From Simmondsia chinensis (taxonomy: Eukaryota; Streptophyta; Magnoliopsida; Caryophyllales; Simmondsiaceae): a stretch of DNA of 64,000 nucleotides. Of the stretch, positions 10,895 to 23,436 are shown piece after piece (the stretch's first letter is position 1; every line of letters starts with the position of its first letter). The translations under genes and the position numbers were made by a program. The stretch spans positions 4,590,501 through 4,654,500 of the forward strand of contig JAGTTD010000001.1 in the NCBI GenBank assembly GCA_018398585.1, given 5' to 3'. The notes below the pieces were generated by a model. The model searched no databases. It was not told where the DNA came from and saw only the letters and a program-made list of their open reading frames with translations.

Positions 10895-12003
10895 AATAAT
10901 TATTTCCTTGTGGAAAAGGCATGTGGAGATTAGATCTCAGCCGTCGACATTTTGAACGGGGGATGCATATTGGTGGGACAACATTCAAAAAATCAAAAGG
11001 CAACAGACACTGACATTAACAGCGTCATGTAAACTTTTTCGTCATTTAAATACTTTACAGAAATGGACGGCTGATAGTACTCCTGCTTACGTGGCTTCGA
11101 TGGTGATCGACGGTGGTGGATGCCCGAGGGAGAGTCGGTAAGGCTGAGGTGGCAGGATCTGATTGGTTGGAGGGGCAGGGTGGTCGGTTACTTTTTGAAA
11201 AGATAAACATATGGGTGTGGGCCCACCCCCCCTCCAATCACCAAGTGACAATGTGGCGAGTTTTTTTTTATCAAAATAACATAAGTTTACCAAAAAAAAA
11301 TTAGAAAAATAACATATTTAAAAAAATAATTAGTAAAATAGTATACTTTACTATTTATTTACTGTTACAAATCATTTAAAAGAACTTTTTACCCAATTAG
11401 CATAGTTTTAAAAAAATTATCAAAATAGTGCACTTTCTAAAATATTTACCAAAATAGTACCATTTAATGTAACTCGTTCAACGTACGCTGTTTGTAACGG
11501 CGTACGTCCAATGAACAATAATTATTTTTTAAATTATTTTACGGAAGCAAAGCTAATTTATATTGTAAAAATTATTGCATTAAAACTATTTTACATAAAT
11601 AATTTAAAATTTTAATAATTTTTTAAATTTTTAAAAAAAAGTATACTAATTTCATCTTGATATTGTATGTGTCATTTTTTTTATTGTCGCGTCATCTACC
11701 ACATATTCTTTTTGATTGTCATGTTATTTTTTTAACTAATTGTCTTGGTCACTTATAAATAGTTGATACCTTCCATAGTCCTTTTCTAAATAATACTTTT
11801 CTTCTTGGTTATTTTTGTAAAGTATGTTGCCCTTACTGTGTATGATATCATTTTTAAAAACTTTCACCATTTATATTTTTATCCAAAAAGTAATGCATAA
11901 TTTTCATGTATATAATATTGGCTTAACAAAAATTTAACGAGTACCTAAAGGATGAAATGACCCATATATATTATCGTTATTATTTACTGTATTAAATATA
12001 GTT

Positions 12004-12242
12004 ATCAACCAAAGATGGCACCAACACGCCGTCACCGGATTCCATTAGAACTCCTAAGTCAAGCGTGTTTGGGCGAGAGCAGTAACATGATGGGTGACCT
12101 CCTGAGAAGTCCTCACCCTCAGGTTAGGAGCACTTGAAAACAGCCTCTCTTCAAGTTAACACCCTAAAGGGGGAAGGCTGCGTATATCCGACCCCCCCAG
12201 ACCCTCTGTAGGCGGGCGTCCTTGAGGCAATGGATATGTTCC
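12004..12242 (+). mobile_element. 5S rRNA-headed SINE, copy 3
   Basis: A 239-bp unit with a diverged 5S head (gtcaccggattccattagaa, aagcgtgtttgggcgagagc, gatgggtgacctcc), a SINE body (gggggaaggctgcgtatatc, gtaggcgggcgtccttgagg) and a short tail. The 14-bp duplication tattaaatatagtt flanks it at 11990-12003 and 12243-12256. It lies near the centre of the first palindrome of the Mutator-like element. Confidence 0.85.
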
Positions 12243-13605
12243 TATTAAATATAGTTTTCAGGGTACCATTGGGGCATTGGGAATGTATCTTGCTTTCTAT
12301 TTACTATATTTAATATGGTAAATAATAACGATAATATATAGGGGTCATTTCATCATTTAGGTACTCATTAAATTTTTTTTGAGTCAATATTATATACATG
12401 AAAATTATGCATTACTTTTTATATGAAAACATAAATGTTGAAAGTTTTCAAAAATAATATCATACATAGTAAGGGCAACATACTTTACAAAAATGACCAA
12501 GAAGAAAAGTATTATTTAGAAAAGGACCATGAAAGGTATCAACTATTTATAAGTGACTGGTACAATTAGTCAAAAAATTAACATGACAATCAAAAATAAT
12601 ATGTGGTAGATGACGTGACAATCAAAAAGATGACACATACAATGTCATGATGAAGTTAGTATACTTTTTTTTAAAAATTTTAAAAAATTATAAAATTTTA
12701 AATTATTTACGTAAAATAGTTTTAATGCAATAATTTTTAGAATACAAATTAGCTATGCTTCCGTAAAAAAATAATAATAAATAAATAAATTACTGTTCGC
12801 TTGACGTACGCCGTTACAAACAGCGTCGTTGAACGAGATAAAGTAAATGGTGCAATTTTGATAAATATTCTTGAAACTATGCTATTTTGGTTTTTTTTTT
12901 TTTCAAAACTATGCCAATTGGGTAAAAAATTCCATTTAAAATGGATTACAATAAATTGGATAATGTTGCACCACGTTTGGGATGGCTTACAACAAGCAAA
13001 ACATAAATAATATAATAATATTAGTTGACAAAATATAAGTTACCTTACTTTCTTTGGCTTGGTGGTAGAGTCCTCATTTGGGGAGCTGGGGGTTGCGAGT
13101 TCAACTCTCAATACACGCATTTTTCATTTTTTTTTCTCCTTTTTTTTTAATAAATTACTTTAACTTTAGAAGATTTTTCTATATACGATTAATTATATTT
13201 TTACTATTTATAGAATAATTTTTATATATTATATTACGTATTATATATTTTAGGATAAAAATTAAAATAAATAATTTTGTTATAATAACTTCATTAATTT
13301 TTGTTTAAGTACACACAAATTATTCGTATACACTCTCAAATATTCCGAGTGACCCGTTGACATATCTTGATAATCTATTATTGTTAATATTTTTTTAGTC
13401 TCAAATATAAAATTATATTATTTTTGTGCACTATTTTAATTTAAAAATAAATTGATTAATGAAAATAAAATTTTAGATACTAATATCATTTTAAAAAATA
13501 TAGAAATCTTAAATTTATCAGTATAGTAATATTTATCTTTTAACTTGAATATCAGAATATGGCATAAGAACTCAATTTTTAAAATAACGAATATTTTTTT
13601 TTATT

Positions 13606-13862
13606 TTTTTACTTTATTTAATTTATTAGTTGTATATTTGTGTCAATAATTTTGATGTAAATAAAACTAATTTATAATTCAAGCCAATCTTTTCGGCAAA
13701 ATTCTGGCTCCTCTGTATTCGTGTCAAAATTATTATATTAGTTGTATATTCAAGCCTACCTTCAGCCAAAATTATTTTTATTTTTTCACTTTATTTAATT
13801 TATTAGTTGCATATTTGTGTCAATAATTTTGATGTAAATAAAACTAATTTATAATTCAAGCC
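13606..13862. repeat. Direct repeat of about 78 bp at the centre of the second palindrome
   Basis: The stretch tttatttaatttattagttg ... actaatttataattcaagcc occurs at about 13606-13684 and again at about 13787-13862 with few differences. It lies in the loop region between the arms of the second long inverted repeat. Confidence 0.65.
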
Positions 13863-14479
13863 TACCGTCAGCCATAATTCAGTAATTGTTGAACATCAAA
13901 TAATTTATTAGTTATTTTAAAAATTGAGTTCTTATATCATATTCTGATATTTAAATTAAAATATAAATACTACTATACAGATAAATTTAAGATTTATGTA
14001 TTTTTTAAAATGATATTAGTATCTAAATTTTTATTGTTATTAATCAATTTATTTTTAAATTAAAATAGTGTACAAAAATAATATAATTTTATATTTAAGA
14101 CTGAAAGAAATATTAACAATAATAGATTATCAAGATATGTCGATGGGTCACTCAGAATATTTAAGAGTATATACGAATAATTTGTGTGTACTTAAACAAA
14201 AATTAATGAAACTATTATAACAAATTATTTATTTTAATTTTTATCCTGAAATATATAATACTTAATATTATATATAAAAAATATTCTACAAATAGTAAAA
14301 ATATAATTAATTATATATGAAAAAATCTTCCAAAGTTAAAGTGATTTATTAAAAACAAAGAGAGGGAAAAAAAAAAAATGAAAAATGCATGTAGTGGGCC
14401 AGCTTCCCAAGTGGAACTCTACCACCAGGCTCAAGAAAGTAAGGTGACTTATATTTCGCCAAGTAATATTATTATATTA

Positions 14480-14602
14480 CTTCACCAAGCAAGTAGCTCA
14501 TAGTCTAGTAGTATGGTTCCCGGTTGCCTATGTGAGAGCGCTGGGTTTCGAGCCCCCACTAAAGCACCCCCCTCCCCTGAATTTACCATGATAAAAAAAA
14601 AA
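14480..14602 (+). mobile_element. tRNA-derived SINE with poly-A tail
   Basis: A 123-bp insertion. The head is tRNA-like: box A-like tagtctagtagtatgg, then box B-like gggtttcgagcccc. A short C-rich body and an A-rich tail follow. A perfect 19-bp duplication beginning aagtaatatt lies at 14461-14479 and 14603-14621. It is unrelated to the 5S/Au-type SINEs here: it has a different head and ends in A rather than TTG. It inserted into the right arm of the Mutator-like element. Confidence 0.8.
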
Positions 14603-14892
14603 AAGTAATATTATTATATTATTTATGTTTGCTTGTTGTATGCCATCCCAAACGTGGTGCAACGTTACCCAATTCCTTGTAATATGTTTCAAATGATGTG
14701 CAACAGTAAAATATGTCATTTTGCTAAATATTTTTCTAAATGTGCCATTTTTCTAATTTTTTTTTTTTTTTTTTTTGTAAACTTGGGCTATTTTGCTAAA
14801 AACTCCAATGTGGCGCCAACTTCCCATTCAAAGTTAGAATGGTGGTATGTAAGAATATAATGTTGTATATCCCGCGCTCTTGTTGAAATATG

Positions 14893-16164
14893 GTGGGGTG
14901 AAGGCAAATTGGTCTGGATCGATTTACCAGACCTGATCGACCATTTCAGTTAAGGATGGGATCGAACAGGACCGATTATATATCGGTCTAGTCTTCGGTC
15001 ATATCTTATAAGCTTGATTAGTGTTTGATCCGATCCAGTCCAATATCAGAAAAACCGGAAGACCCAACCAATGACTGATCGATATTAATTTTGTATTAAA
15101 TATTTGGACACATAATTATACTATACGTATTTAAAAATATCAAATCTTACAAAATGAGAACGAGGAGGGGGAACCATGAATTGGAAAGATTTGTGGCCCT
15201 CTGTTGGCACATCTGGAAGGATAGGAATGCTGCTGTATTCAGGAGAGAGAGGGCCAACCCAGAGCAGACCGTCAGCAAAGCCCGTGCCATGATGCTAGAA
15301 TGGGAGTGCAGAAATATGCTGGACGAAGATTTTGTAACCATGAGAACCACCACAATCAATAGAAGGGGCAACACTTGGGTTTCCTGGTCGCCCTCGGATC
15401 ACGAGTGGGTAAAAGTGAAATTCGATGGGTCAAAACGAGGAATTGAGGAGGGAGCAGGCTATGTAATCCGTGGCTGGGAGGGGAGTATTCTATCCTCAGG
15501 TACTAGAAGAATGGGAAATGCGTCCATTCTCGCTGCTGAAGTTGTTGCCGTTCGGGATAGCCTGCGGGATGCAATCTCCAAAGGGGCACAGAAATTTATT
15601 CTTGAAGGGGATAATCAAGTTGTGATTCGAGCCCTCTAGGGCCAGTATGGATGTCCGAGCGAAATTTATGCTATCGTGGATGACATAAGGAAAGCCTGCT
15701 CTGGGGTTATCCAAGTAAATTTCTCTCATGTTTTCAGAGAAGCAAACAGAGCAGCTGATTTTATGGCTAACGAGGGTTATAAAAGAGTGGGATTTGATCC
15801 CGGTATTTTGGAGCTCCCCTCTACTCTCTGCCGTATTGCCCTCTTTGATGCTTGAGGTCGTCCCTTGCTTCAAGGGAGTCGCTGAAGCTGGTTCCTAGTC
15901 CTTACCATCATATATATATATATATATTGTTTAATTATCCTTGAGTTATATATGTTTGTCCAAATTATACGTTATTTTTAATTTATAACTTTCATATGGA
16001 AACGTTTTTCTTCTTATAATTGTACTTGCTAAATGAAAAATCAATCCTATCTGGATCGGACCGACCCGATTTTAATCAATCCAATCCTCAGTCTTATGAT
16101 TTGACATGGTTCGGTCTTCGGCTTGGTCCGGTCTGATCTGGTCTAGGACCTCTGTACACCCCTA
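14893..16164. mobile_element. hAT-like non-autonomous element carrying an RNase H fragment
   Basis: The right end reads ...ggacctctgtacacccct. The left end, gtggggtgaaggcaaattgg, looks like a decayed inverse. Both ends have subterminal ggtctggatcg/cggtccg-type repeats typical of plant hAT elements. The 8-mers gaaatatg (14885-14892) and gaaatata (16165-16172) fit a hAT duplication with one mismatch. The central cargo is an RNase H-domain fragment. Confidence 0.5.
15154..15855 (+). pseudogene. RNase H-like domain fragment, LINE-derived
   Basis: In one frame, 233 codons with a single internal stop (TAG, 15637-15639). The N-terminal part (FVALCWHIWKDRNAAVFRRE) is the region that follows zf-RVT in plant LINE proteins. 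The rest is an RVT_3-type RNase H domain: VKVKFDGSKRG, GAGYVIRGWEG, AAEVVAVRDSL, ILEGDNQVVI, then after the stop FSHVFREANRAADFMANEG. Acidic residues at the usual D-E-D positions are visible. No reverse transcriptase or endonuclease lies upstream, so this is a captured or 5'-truncated fragment. Its GC content is higher than its surroundings. Confidence 0.8.
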
Positions 16165-16201
16165 GAAATATAGTACAAAAATTAAATAAATAAATAAATA
16201 C

Positions 16202-16205
16202 ATAC

Positions 16206-16263
<58 letters not shown>
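16202..16263. repeat. (AT)n(TG)n microsatellite
   Basis: Alternating AT runs to about 16225, then about 19 TG units. The flanks are AT-rich and non-coding. Confidence 0.95.
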
Positions 16264-16265
<2 letters not shown>

Positions 16266-17661
16266 CCATGTATTATTTAATTTTATATATTAATATTTTG
16301 ATTGAAATTTGTTAATGTTTAAAATAAAAATAGTATTAGCTACAATAATTTTAGTAGAAGTATAATATCTGGCAAGTGTTATATGATATAATAAATAATT
16401 TAAAAGTTAAAAGTAACAAATTTAACAACATATTAAATATGAATACTCAATATAGATATATGTAATTAATTATTTTTAATTCTAATTTATTTTATAAGTG
16501 AAAAAAAATATAGATATATTCTATAATACATGCATTATACAAATAAGATTCAGAAAATAATGCTATTTTCAAACAAGATAATGCAAATATATGTTAATAT
16601 TCATATTGTATGTATATTTTACTAACTGAGCCCTAGTATTCTTATTTTTCGTATGGAATTTAATTTTAAAACTATTTATCATTTAAGTAGTTTGATGTTT
16701 GAATATTTATCACTTATATGTTTTAATATTTTAATGTACAATGATGTACTTATATGTTTAAAAATTTTGCCATTAAGGCATCATAAAATTTAAAAGCTTA
16801 TCACTAAGGTTTTGGGTTTAGACGGTGCTTATCCCTTGGCCCTATACTCTAGGGTTTGAGTTTGTTCCTGGGTTAGTTCCTTGGTTGATATTATTTACCA
16901 GCTACTATATGTCACGGGATGACACGTTCTCTATGTCAAAACCGTGATGCCACTCGACTTCACCCCGAAAGTACCTCGTCAAAGTCAGGCAACCCCAAAC
17001 CCAAGTATAAAAATACCCCGGTTTTATGTTGGAAAAATATTATAATGGAAGGTAAAGAGAAAAAGGGAGGCACTGTTGAGAGAAAGGGAAAGGGGAGAGA
17101 AAATATGACTCAAGTATCTTTGGTTAGAAATTGGATGCCTCATTCCATTGCATTGCTCATATATTTATACACAAGTAAAGGAAAGACAAAAAAGTAAAAA
17201 GTATGTACTATGTGGCCTACTTGTCCCCTAGCCGTACAACACACAAGGAGCTAGGGTGGCTCATTAATTAAACTAAGTCAACTTACTATAAAAAGTGAAG
17301 CAAGGGTATTTGGGTGAGGGTGGCTCACGGTTCCCCTACTGTCCCAAGTAAGCTGGCTTCTTACAAAATTTTCCTAAGTACATGCTACAACGAAAAATAC
17401 ATCGAGAATTAAAAGCGAAAAATTACATAAATAAATATTGTAAAAAAGTTGGTGGGTGACATATAGCTAAATAGAGGCCAACCCCCCCCCCCCCCCCCCC
17501 CCCCCCCCTCTGCTGCCCAAGTCTCATAAACTAGATTATGTTGAAGGGACATGTTCAAGTTCCTTTTAGCTACGAGGGTCGTACTATAAGCATGTGCTAG
17601 TTGCCCAACACCTTGGTTTTGGATAACGGAACCAACAACTATTTTCAATTAGCCACGTGGT
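16264..17661. other. Non-coding stretch with a 27-bp poly-C run
   Basis: No recognisable gene. C is repeated at 17482-17508. The 16900-17350 part is less AT-rich and on the minus strand has a tataaatatatgag TATA-like motif near 17165; it might be a decayed LTR, but no partner, primer site or duplication was found. A 92-codon reading frame at 16919-17197 is low-complexity and unlike known proteins. Confidence 0.35.
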
Positions 17662-17669
17662 TATTCAAG

Positions 17670-20605
17670 GCGGGCAGGGCTCGTGGGCCCAGCCCAATAC
17701 ATGTTATTGACCAGGCCCAGGCCCTACGAACCCGGCCCGGCTCTCCGTCCCCCCTTTTTTTAATTTTATATATGTATTATAGATTTATGTAGTACATCAT
17801 ATAATATAACATACAATACAATTATAACAGTGCCTTATAAAATTATAGAAATATACATTCGTTTTGACCAAAAAATAATTATAATTTATTGATGAATAAT
17901 ATAACATAAAAATACAATACAACATAATCATAATTATAAATATATTTAATAAAATAAAATATATTATAAATTGTTAACAAATACAACTATACCAATATAA
18001 TTTTACTATTTAAAATTACAAATATATTATGTAAAAGAAAATATATTATAAAGAAATAGAATTTCAACAATTAAATAAGTTAACTTAGCCTAAATTGGCA
18101 GCGGTTGGTGCGGGATTTGCTGTATCGATGGTACGGTCGTCTTCTTCGTCGCTCGATGAACCCAACTTTAGTTGGTCTTGCTCTCTATCCATTGCATGCA
18201 ACCAGTCCTTTAAGCACACTGACATTTCTAAGATGGACGGTGCTAGCTTCGCTCTTTTGGATCCAGTCAACCTGCCATCTCTACTAAAAGCATATTTCGA
18301 TGCTATTGAAGACACCGGACACGTTAGTATATCACGTGCCGTGGTGGAAAGTACGGAATATTGGGTTTTATTAGAAAATCACCATTACAAAATATCAAAA
18401 TGCAAAGTTGCCTGCGTCGGGTAGAACTCGAGCATAGGCAAACGCAAGTAAAAATCTAGTTTGTCATATGAAGTGGGATTTTGTTTGGGCTTCAATCAGT
18501 CCAATAAATTCTACGCATATGATCTTCCTTTACCAGAGGATATAAAGGATGATGTAGAAGAAACACGCGGATTATCAGATGATAAAATTTGAGAATACAA
18601 GGAATAAAATTCATATAAATCTGTATCAACTCTCGAAATAAAAGATGTTACATTAAAAGTTGGATTTAGTTTATCGTAAAAAAATTGTAAAATAATTGTA
18701 AACCCGTAAGTTTGCAGCGAGGATAAAAAATGGTGGCAAAATAATATGTTAGTGGTAATTCAAAATACTATTTATAAAACTTTAGCTTCATGGCGGCAAT
18801 AGAGTTCATCAACACGGGCTTGGATTCGTTCTCTAACATCCAAGCAGCAATATCTACAAGTTTAGATATTGCTTGTGGAATGGTAGGATAATAACACAAA
18901 AAAAAAAATAAAAATTGAAGCATCTTTAAAAATTACAAAAAATTTATAGATTTCATTAATTGTATTCCAATCTAGGTTTATCAAATTAAATTGAATGACT
19001 GTTCTCCACAAATTTAATTAAAACATCTTTGTACGATAATATTCTTTCTAACATCACGATCGTGGATGACCACCTAGTTTGTGTATCTAATTTAAATTGT
19101 CTTAAATGAATACCATGCGTCATACAAAAAAGTTTAAATCTTCTTTTCCTAGTTCCAGATGATTTAATTGCATAGTTACTTCTCTTACAGACGCAAGAAA
19201 AGCCTTTATAAGTTCCAAACCATCCATTACCACTAAATGCAGAATATAACATATGCAACATAAATGGAAACATTTTCCATCTAACATGGGTCTAATATGC
19301 CTAATTAATTATTTTATAGAAGCGTCGTTGTTTGAAGCATTATCAAAAGTAATGCTAAAAATTTTGCGCTGTATCCCTCGCTGATGGCATGCCTCCATAA
19401 TAGCACCCGTGATTGTCTGACCAGTGTGGGGATATTCAAATTCTGTAAAAGCAATTATTCGTTTTTGCATGACAAAGGAAGAATCAATCCAATGTGCCGT
19501 TATGCACAAGAAAAGCACACCGGCTTTCGATTTTTATGTGTCGGACATCAATGAGAATATGCTCGTGTTCGTCATTAAAATATCTTGTAGCTCATTTTTT
19601 ATATTTACAAATTCTTTAAATGCATCCTGCTTGAAAGTGTTCCGAGGAACCCTTACAGCAGCGGGGTTTAACGTGTTTTGATAGTACCGGATGAATCTAG
19701 GGTCTTCGTCTGTGTTAAATAGTTTTTCAGCCCCAATGACATATATTACTAATTGGCTTCTATGATTTTCCTTTGAAAACCTAAAGTTAGCAAGCGCACC
19801 AGTCGCTTGCTCGACTAGAGTTTGTTGGGTTTTATTTGTGTTTAATTCATGGTGGCTTTTTATTAGGTGTCTTTTTAACGTTCCTGTCCCACCGCCACAT
19901 GCATGACTAAAAACTTTTGGGGGATCACATAATTTACAATAAGCTTTATTATGTTCGCTATCTAGTGTAAAGTGCTTCCATACGTCGCTAGTATTATGCC
20001 TACCACTAGTGGTGGTGTGGGTTTCAGTTTCAGTAGCGATGGGTATGGGTTTGATTTGAGAAGATCTCGCACCACCCGATTCAGGATAATCCTAGTCGTA
20101 GTAGTGTTGCTCTTGTTCCCAATTTAATGTGTTAGTGTAAGGAGGTGACGGGTCGGATTCTTAAAAAGCTCATTTCTGGGTATTAAGCCTTACTACTATA
20201 CCCCTCTTAGGGATTTTAGGCCGTCGACAAGAGCTAGAAACTAGATTGATCGCGTCCAGATGAAGATGAATTATGTGTCATGGTATTGTTAATTTTTAAT
20301 TATAAAATGCTAGTGAGAATGCAGGTTAAGTAAATAAAGATGACAAACAAATAAAATTTTGATACTAAATTTACCGAAGCGAAAACTAAAAGTTGAACTT
20401 CTACAAGATTCTATGAGCACAACACAGTTGCAACTTTGAACTTGAGAAATTTAGAGCAAGTTGTAAGTAAAGTAAGTAGAGAATAGAGAATTAGAAAGAT
20501 TGTTATGTGGTGAAATAAGAAAATGAGGTTAGTAATTATAATTTTTTTTTATATTTAATGAGCCGTTACCCCCCACCCCACCCGACTCGGCCCACTGGCC
20601 ACCTC
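17670..20605 (-). mobile_element. hAT element 1, decayed, same family as 51857-55005
   Basis: The 2936-bp element lies between perfect 8-bp duplications tattcaag (17662-17669 and 20606-20613). Ends are rich in gggcccagcc/cggcccactggcc motifs, as in the second copy. The interior encodes a broken hAT transposase on the minus strand. The GC-rich termini contrast with the AT-rich interior. Confidence 0.75.
18085..20281 (-). pseudogene. hAT transposase, heavily mutated
   Basis: Reading from MTHNSSSSG at 20281, a stop follows within about 16 codons, and later fragments are separated by further stops and frameshifts. Recognisable pieces in order: the CITAHWIDSSFVMQKRI and ITFDNASNN blocks (19309-19518), QFKLDTQTRWSSTIVMLERIL (18986-19273), and the C-terminal dimerisation end with KYAFSRDGRLTGSKRAKLAP...CLKDWLHA and an acidic SSDEEDD tail (18085-18315). 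All match the protein of the second hAT copy (52328-54544) in order. The BED-finger region is present only as damaged text near 19890-20000. Not functional. Confidence 0.85.
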
Positions 20606-20613
20606 TATTCAAG

Positions 20614-22309
20614 GCTAAGATTCTCAACTACCTAAATTGAACACCATCGGTTGCCCCGATCCTTACAAAGGTTGTATAGGGATATCAACTTGATTGCTCA
20701 TTCTTGGTCTGGAGGTTCAACCTTAATTTTCTTATGGTCTTCCCCTTACTGACTCAATTAAGAAATTATGAATTTCAAATTGCCGTAAAAGAATAGGCTC
20801 CACACTCACTACAGTTTCTTTTAAGACTTCTTTAGCTGTGATGGATACAGTTGAGACCAGGGTTGTGTTCATATCAACCATGATCCTTTTAGCCTTTTTG
20901 TGCATCCTTTCATTCATGGAGGCCCCCACACGATTCATGATGTTTCTTAAGATGGTTGCGCCTTTGCATTGGCCATGCAAAACATGTTCATTCTTGCCAT
21001 TTTTCCTTCTAATGAAGTCATTCACGCACTTCTCAATTTACCCTTCATGACGTGAATTCTTCTCTGTAGCATGACCATAAAGCTTGTCAGCAATATCCAT
21101 TCATATCTATTTGCCGCCACCGCTATCAAAGCCACGGTTATGACTATTTACTCACTCTTGAGAGGGTTGAGCATGATCATGCTAGTGCTTAGGATTTGGC
21201 TTGAGTAGAGACAATTCTTTGATTTTTTTTCACCATCGAGGACTGCTGTTTTCCTAGTTCTTGCCATGGTAAGTAACCTCCAACTGTAGTTGTCAAAAAG
21301 ATATGTCTCGTGGCTAATTTTACTGTATTGTCACTGGAAATTTAAGAAAATAAACTTGTTCAGTACTTTACCTTGACTTGGGGGTAAACCAAATTTGAAC
21401 TACACGTGATTGACCTCAACTAATCATATAATTAATTTGGAGGTAAATCAAGTTTAAAGAACACGACAAGAAACCACCACTATAGCCTTCAAGATTCCGA
21501 AGCCTCGCACGACTTCTCCCTTGTGCCTGTCATCCACGAACCACATGCTCACTGAGCCACCACCAAACGTCTCAGGCTTTACCGTTCGTTTCATTAGTCT
21601 CCACATAAGATGGTAATGTTATGAATAGAGCATAGTTTACGGAATAAGAGTATAGTTGTGTTGATTATGGCTCTAACTTTAACCAAAAAAAATAAAATAA
21701 AAATTGGTAATAATAATATCATATATGAGTTTGTTATCTCTTCTTTATTATTCTATTAATAACATATTTGACCATGCTTTAAAATTGCCATATTTAGGAA
21801 TTACTTTTTTTTGTTTTCAAATTGTAACCGAAGATATTTGTCTCTTATAAGTTAATTTTTGTCTTGTAACTTTTTAGTCTTACTCTCGATTTTATTTTAA
21901 AGTAGATACATTATTTTCCTACTTCTCTTTAAAAGTATATAATTTTATTTAGTGTCAGACACCCCAAAAAAATTTTATAGTGTTTTATTCTATTAAAAAG
22001 CACCTTTTTACTTCAAAATAGTATAACCAATAAGCACTAAGATTAAAAATAATAATAATAATTACCTTGTTTGACAAAAAAATAATAATAATTGAATTGC
22101 AAAGAATATGGTCTTGAGAGTAGATATTGGTCTTAATGGGCTTGGACGTGTTCATTGGCAGGGGCATCTGGATCTATTCCACTGGGCCGTGGGCTTCTAA
22201 AATGGGTGTTCAACCCCAACTGATATTTTGACAATGTAAATACATTTATGACAGTAAATACTGAATTGTCTGGAAAAAAGTACATTTATGACTTTAAACA
22301 TAAAGCAGA
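20614..22309. other. Non-coding or unrecognised stretch
   Basis: A 97-codon minus-strand frame at 20732-21025 (MNDFIRRKNGKNEHV...) and short coding-like text near 21480-21600 resemble no family I know. The base composition of 20640-21600 is less AT-rich than its surroundings, so a decayed element or gene is possible. I see no motif to name it. Confidence 0.25.
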
Positions 22310-22617
22310 TTTGGGTTAATGGAAGCTCAACAAAAGTCCAAATCAAGCTCGATATAGGCTCATTTGGGCTTGTTTAAGCTCGGGTTGGCTCATTTACGCT
22401 CCAATTTAACTTCATTGGGCAATCTTTAAGCAATATATATTATACTCAAAAAGGCTCGTTTAGGCTTGTTTAGGTTCGTGAGCCTACGAGCTCGTGCTTC
22501 ACTGGGCTGGGCTTGGCTTGATAAGCTAAATGATCGGCTTGAGCTCATAGCGAGCCAAGCTTTTTGAGCTTTATGACAAGCCGGCTCGCGAGCGGCTCGA
22601 CTCATTTACACCCCTAG
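22310..22617. mobile_element. Right end of a hAT-like MITE with GAGCTCG subterminal repeats
   Basis: The stretch ends ctcatttacacccctag and carries many ggctcg/gagcc repeats (tcgtttaggcttgtttagg, gagccaagctttttgagc). The inverse, ctaggggtgtaaatgag, is a common plant MITE terminus. The left end could not be fixed. Confidence 0.45.
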
Positions 22618-23051
22618 TGAGGGTGATCTAGTTTGGTCCAGCCATAATTGAATAATAAGATTTGTTCAAAGTTTATGACCCGAACCGATAATTGAGTACT
22701 AAATTGAACTCAACTTATGCTACGTTCAATTCTTTGAAAGATAGACGGGATGCAAATGTTTCCCCCACATAGATACAAATGATTGTATACTTTTGTGCCA
22801 TTTTTGACCACCTTGTAATGGTACTGAGTATCAGTAACGCTCAATTATCTGAAAAATAGAACTTTTATATCATCAAGGTGCTCTCTGGTGGGAAATCAGA
22901 TTCGGAGAGATGAATTTTGAACCGAAATCCTCTAATTTAGGGTTAGAAGACAAACTACTACACCAATCACTATTAATTCTTTGATCATGGGATGAGTAAT
23001 ACGTTAATGTTCTTCTTGGGAAATTTTATTTTTCCTAACTCATTTAAAAAT

Positions 23052-23436
23052 AAGGTAAATTACATGCACATTAGAATCCTGGGTTTAGTGTATTAATTTT
23101 TTAGTCCACAAACTTTATAAAATAATATTTTAGTTCAAAAAGTTATATATATGTAATAAAACAGTCCAAGTTATAATGTGTAAGGGTGTAAAATAAGCCC
23201 CTCATCCAAATTTCCTTAATTATTAGTGTCACAATATTTATGGGATTAAAGAAGAAAGTGAGGGGATGGTGAATTTACCTATAAACAATGGCAAGTTTTA
23301 CACCATTTTACACCGTTATTTAGGCTATTTTATTATTTACATGTAAATTTTTGAACTCCAAAATTATTTTGCAAAGCTTGTGAATTACAAAATGAATTCA
23401 TTGAATCACGGGTACTAATATATAATTTACCCTTAA
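23052..23436. mobile_element. MITE with aggtaaattaca inverted ends
   Basis: Left aaggtaaattacatgcacat and right atatataatttaccctta are inverted. The inner arms mirror each other too: tttagtccacaaactttataa against ttgcaaagcttgtgaattac. Related text is at 8325-8560. There is no coding capacity. Confidence 0.55.

Larger units (their letters stand above)
11259..14805. mobile_element. Mutator-like non-autonomous element made of nested palindromes
   Basis: The 3547-bp element is flanked by a perfect 10-bp duplication CAATGTGGCG (11249-11258 and 14806-14815), as for Mutator elements. Ends are inverted and related: left agttttttttatcaaaata, right (inverse) agtttttagcaaaatag, both followed by aagtttac(c)aaaaaa and attagaaaaat. 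Inside are two long inverted repeats in series: about 11290-12003 against 12290-12960, and about 12960-13640 against 13860-14670. No transposase is seen. Two SINEs have inserted (12004-12242 and 14480-14602). Confidence 0.75.

Noticed and set aside
14490..14565. A tRNA gene
   Set aside because: Box A and B-like motifs are present, but there is no convincing cloverleaf, and an A tail plus target duplication mark a SINE. The tRNA-like text near 13060-13120 lies in the arm of a palindrome and its mirror copy is degraded.
16919..17197. 92-codon frame as a gene
   Set aside because: Lys/Gly-rich low-complexity translation without family likeness.
20732..21025. 97-codon minus-strand frame as a gene
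   Set aside because: No recognisable domain and no neighbouring exons; kept only as unassigned sequence.
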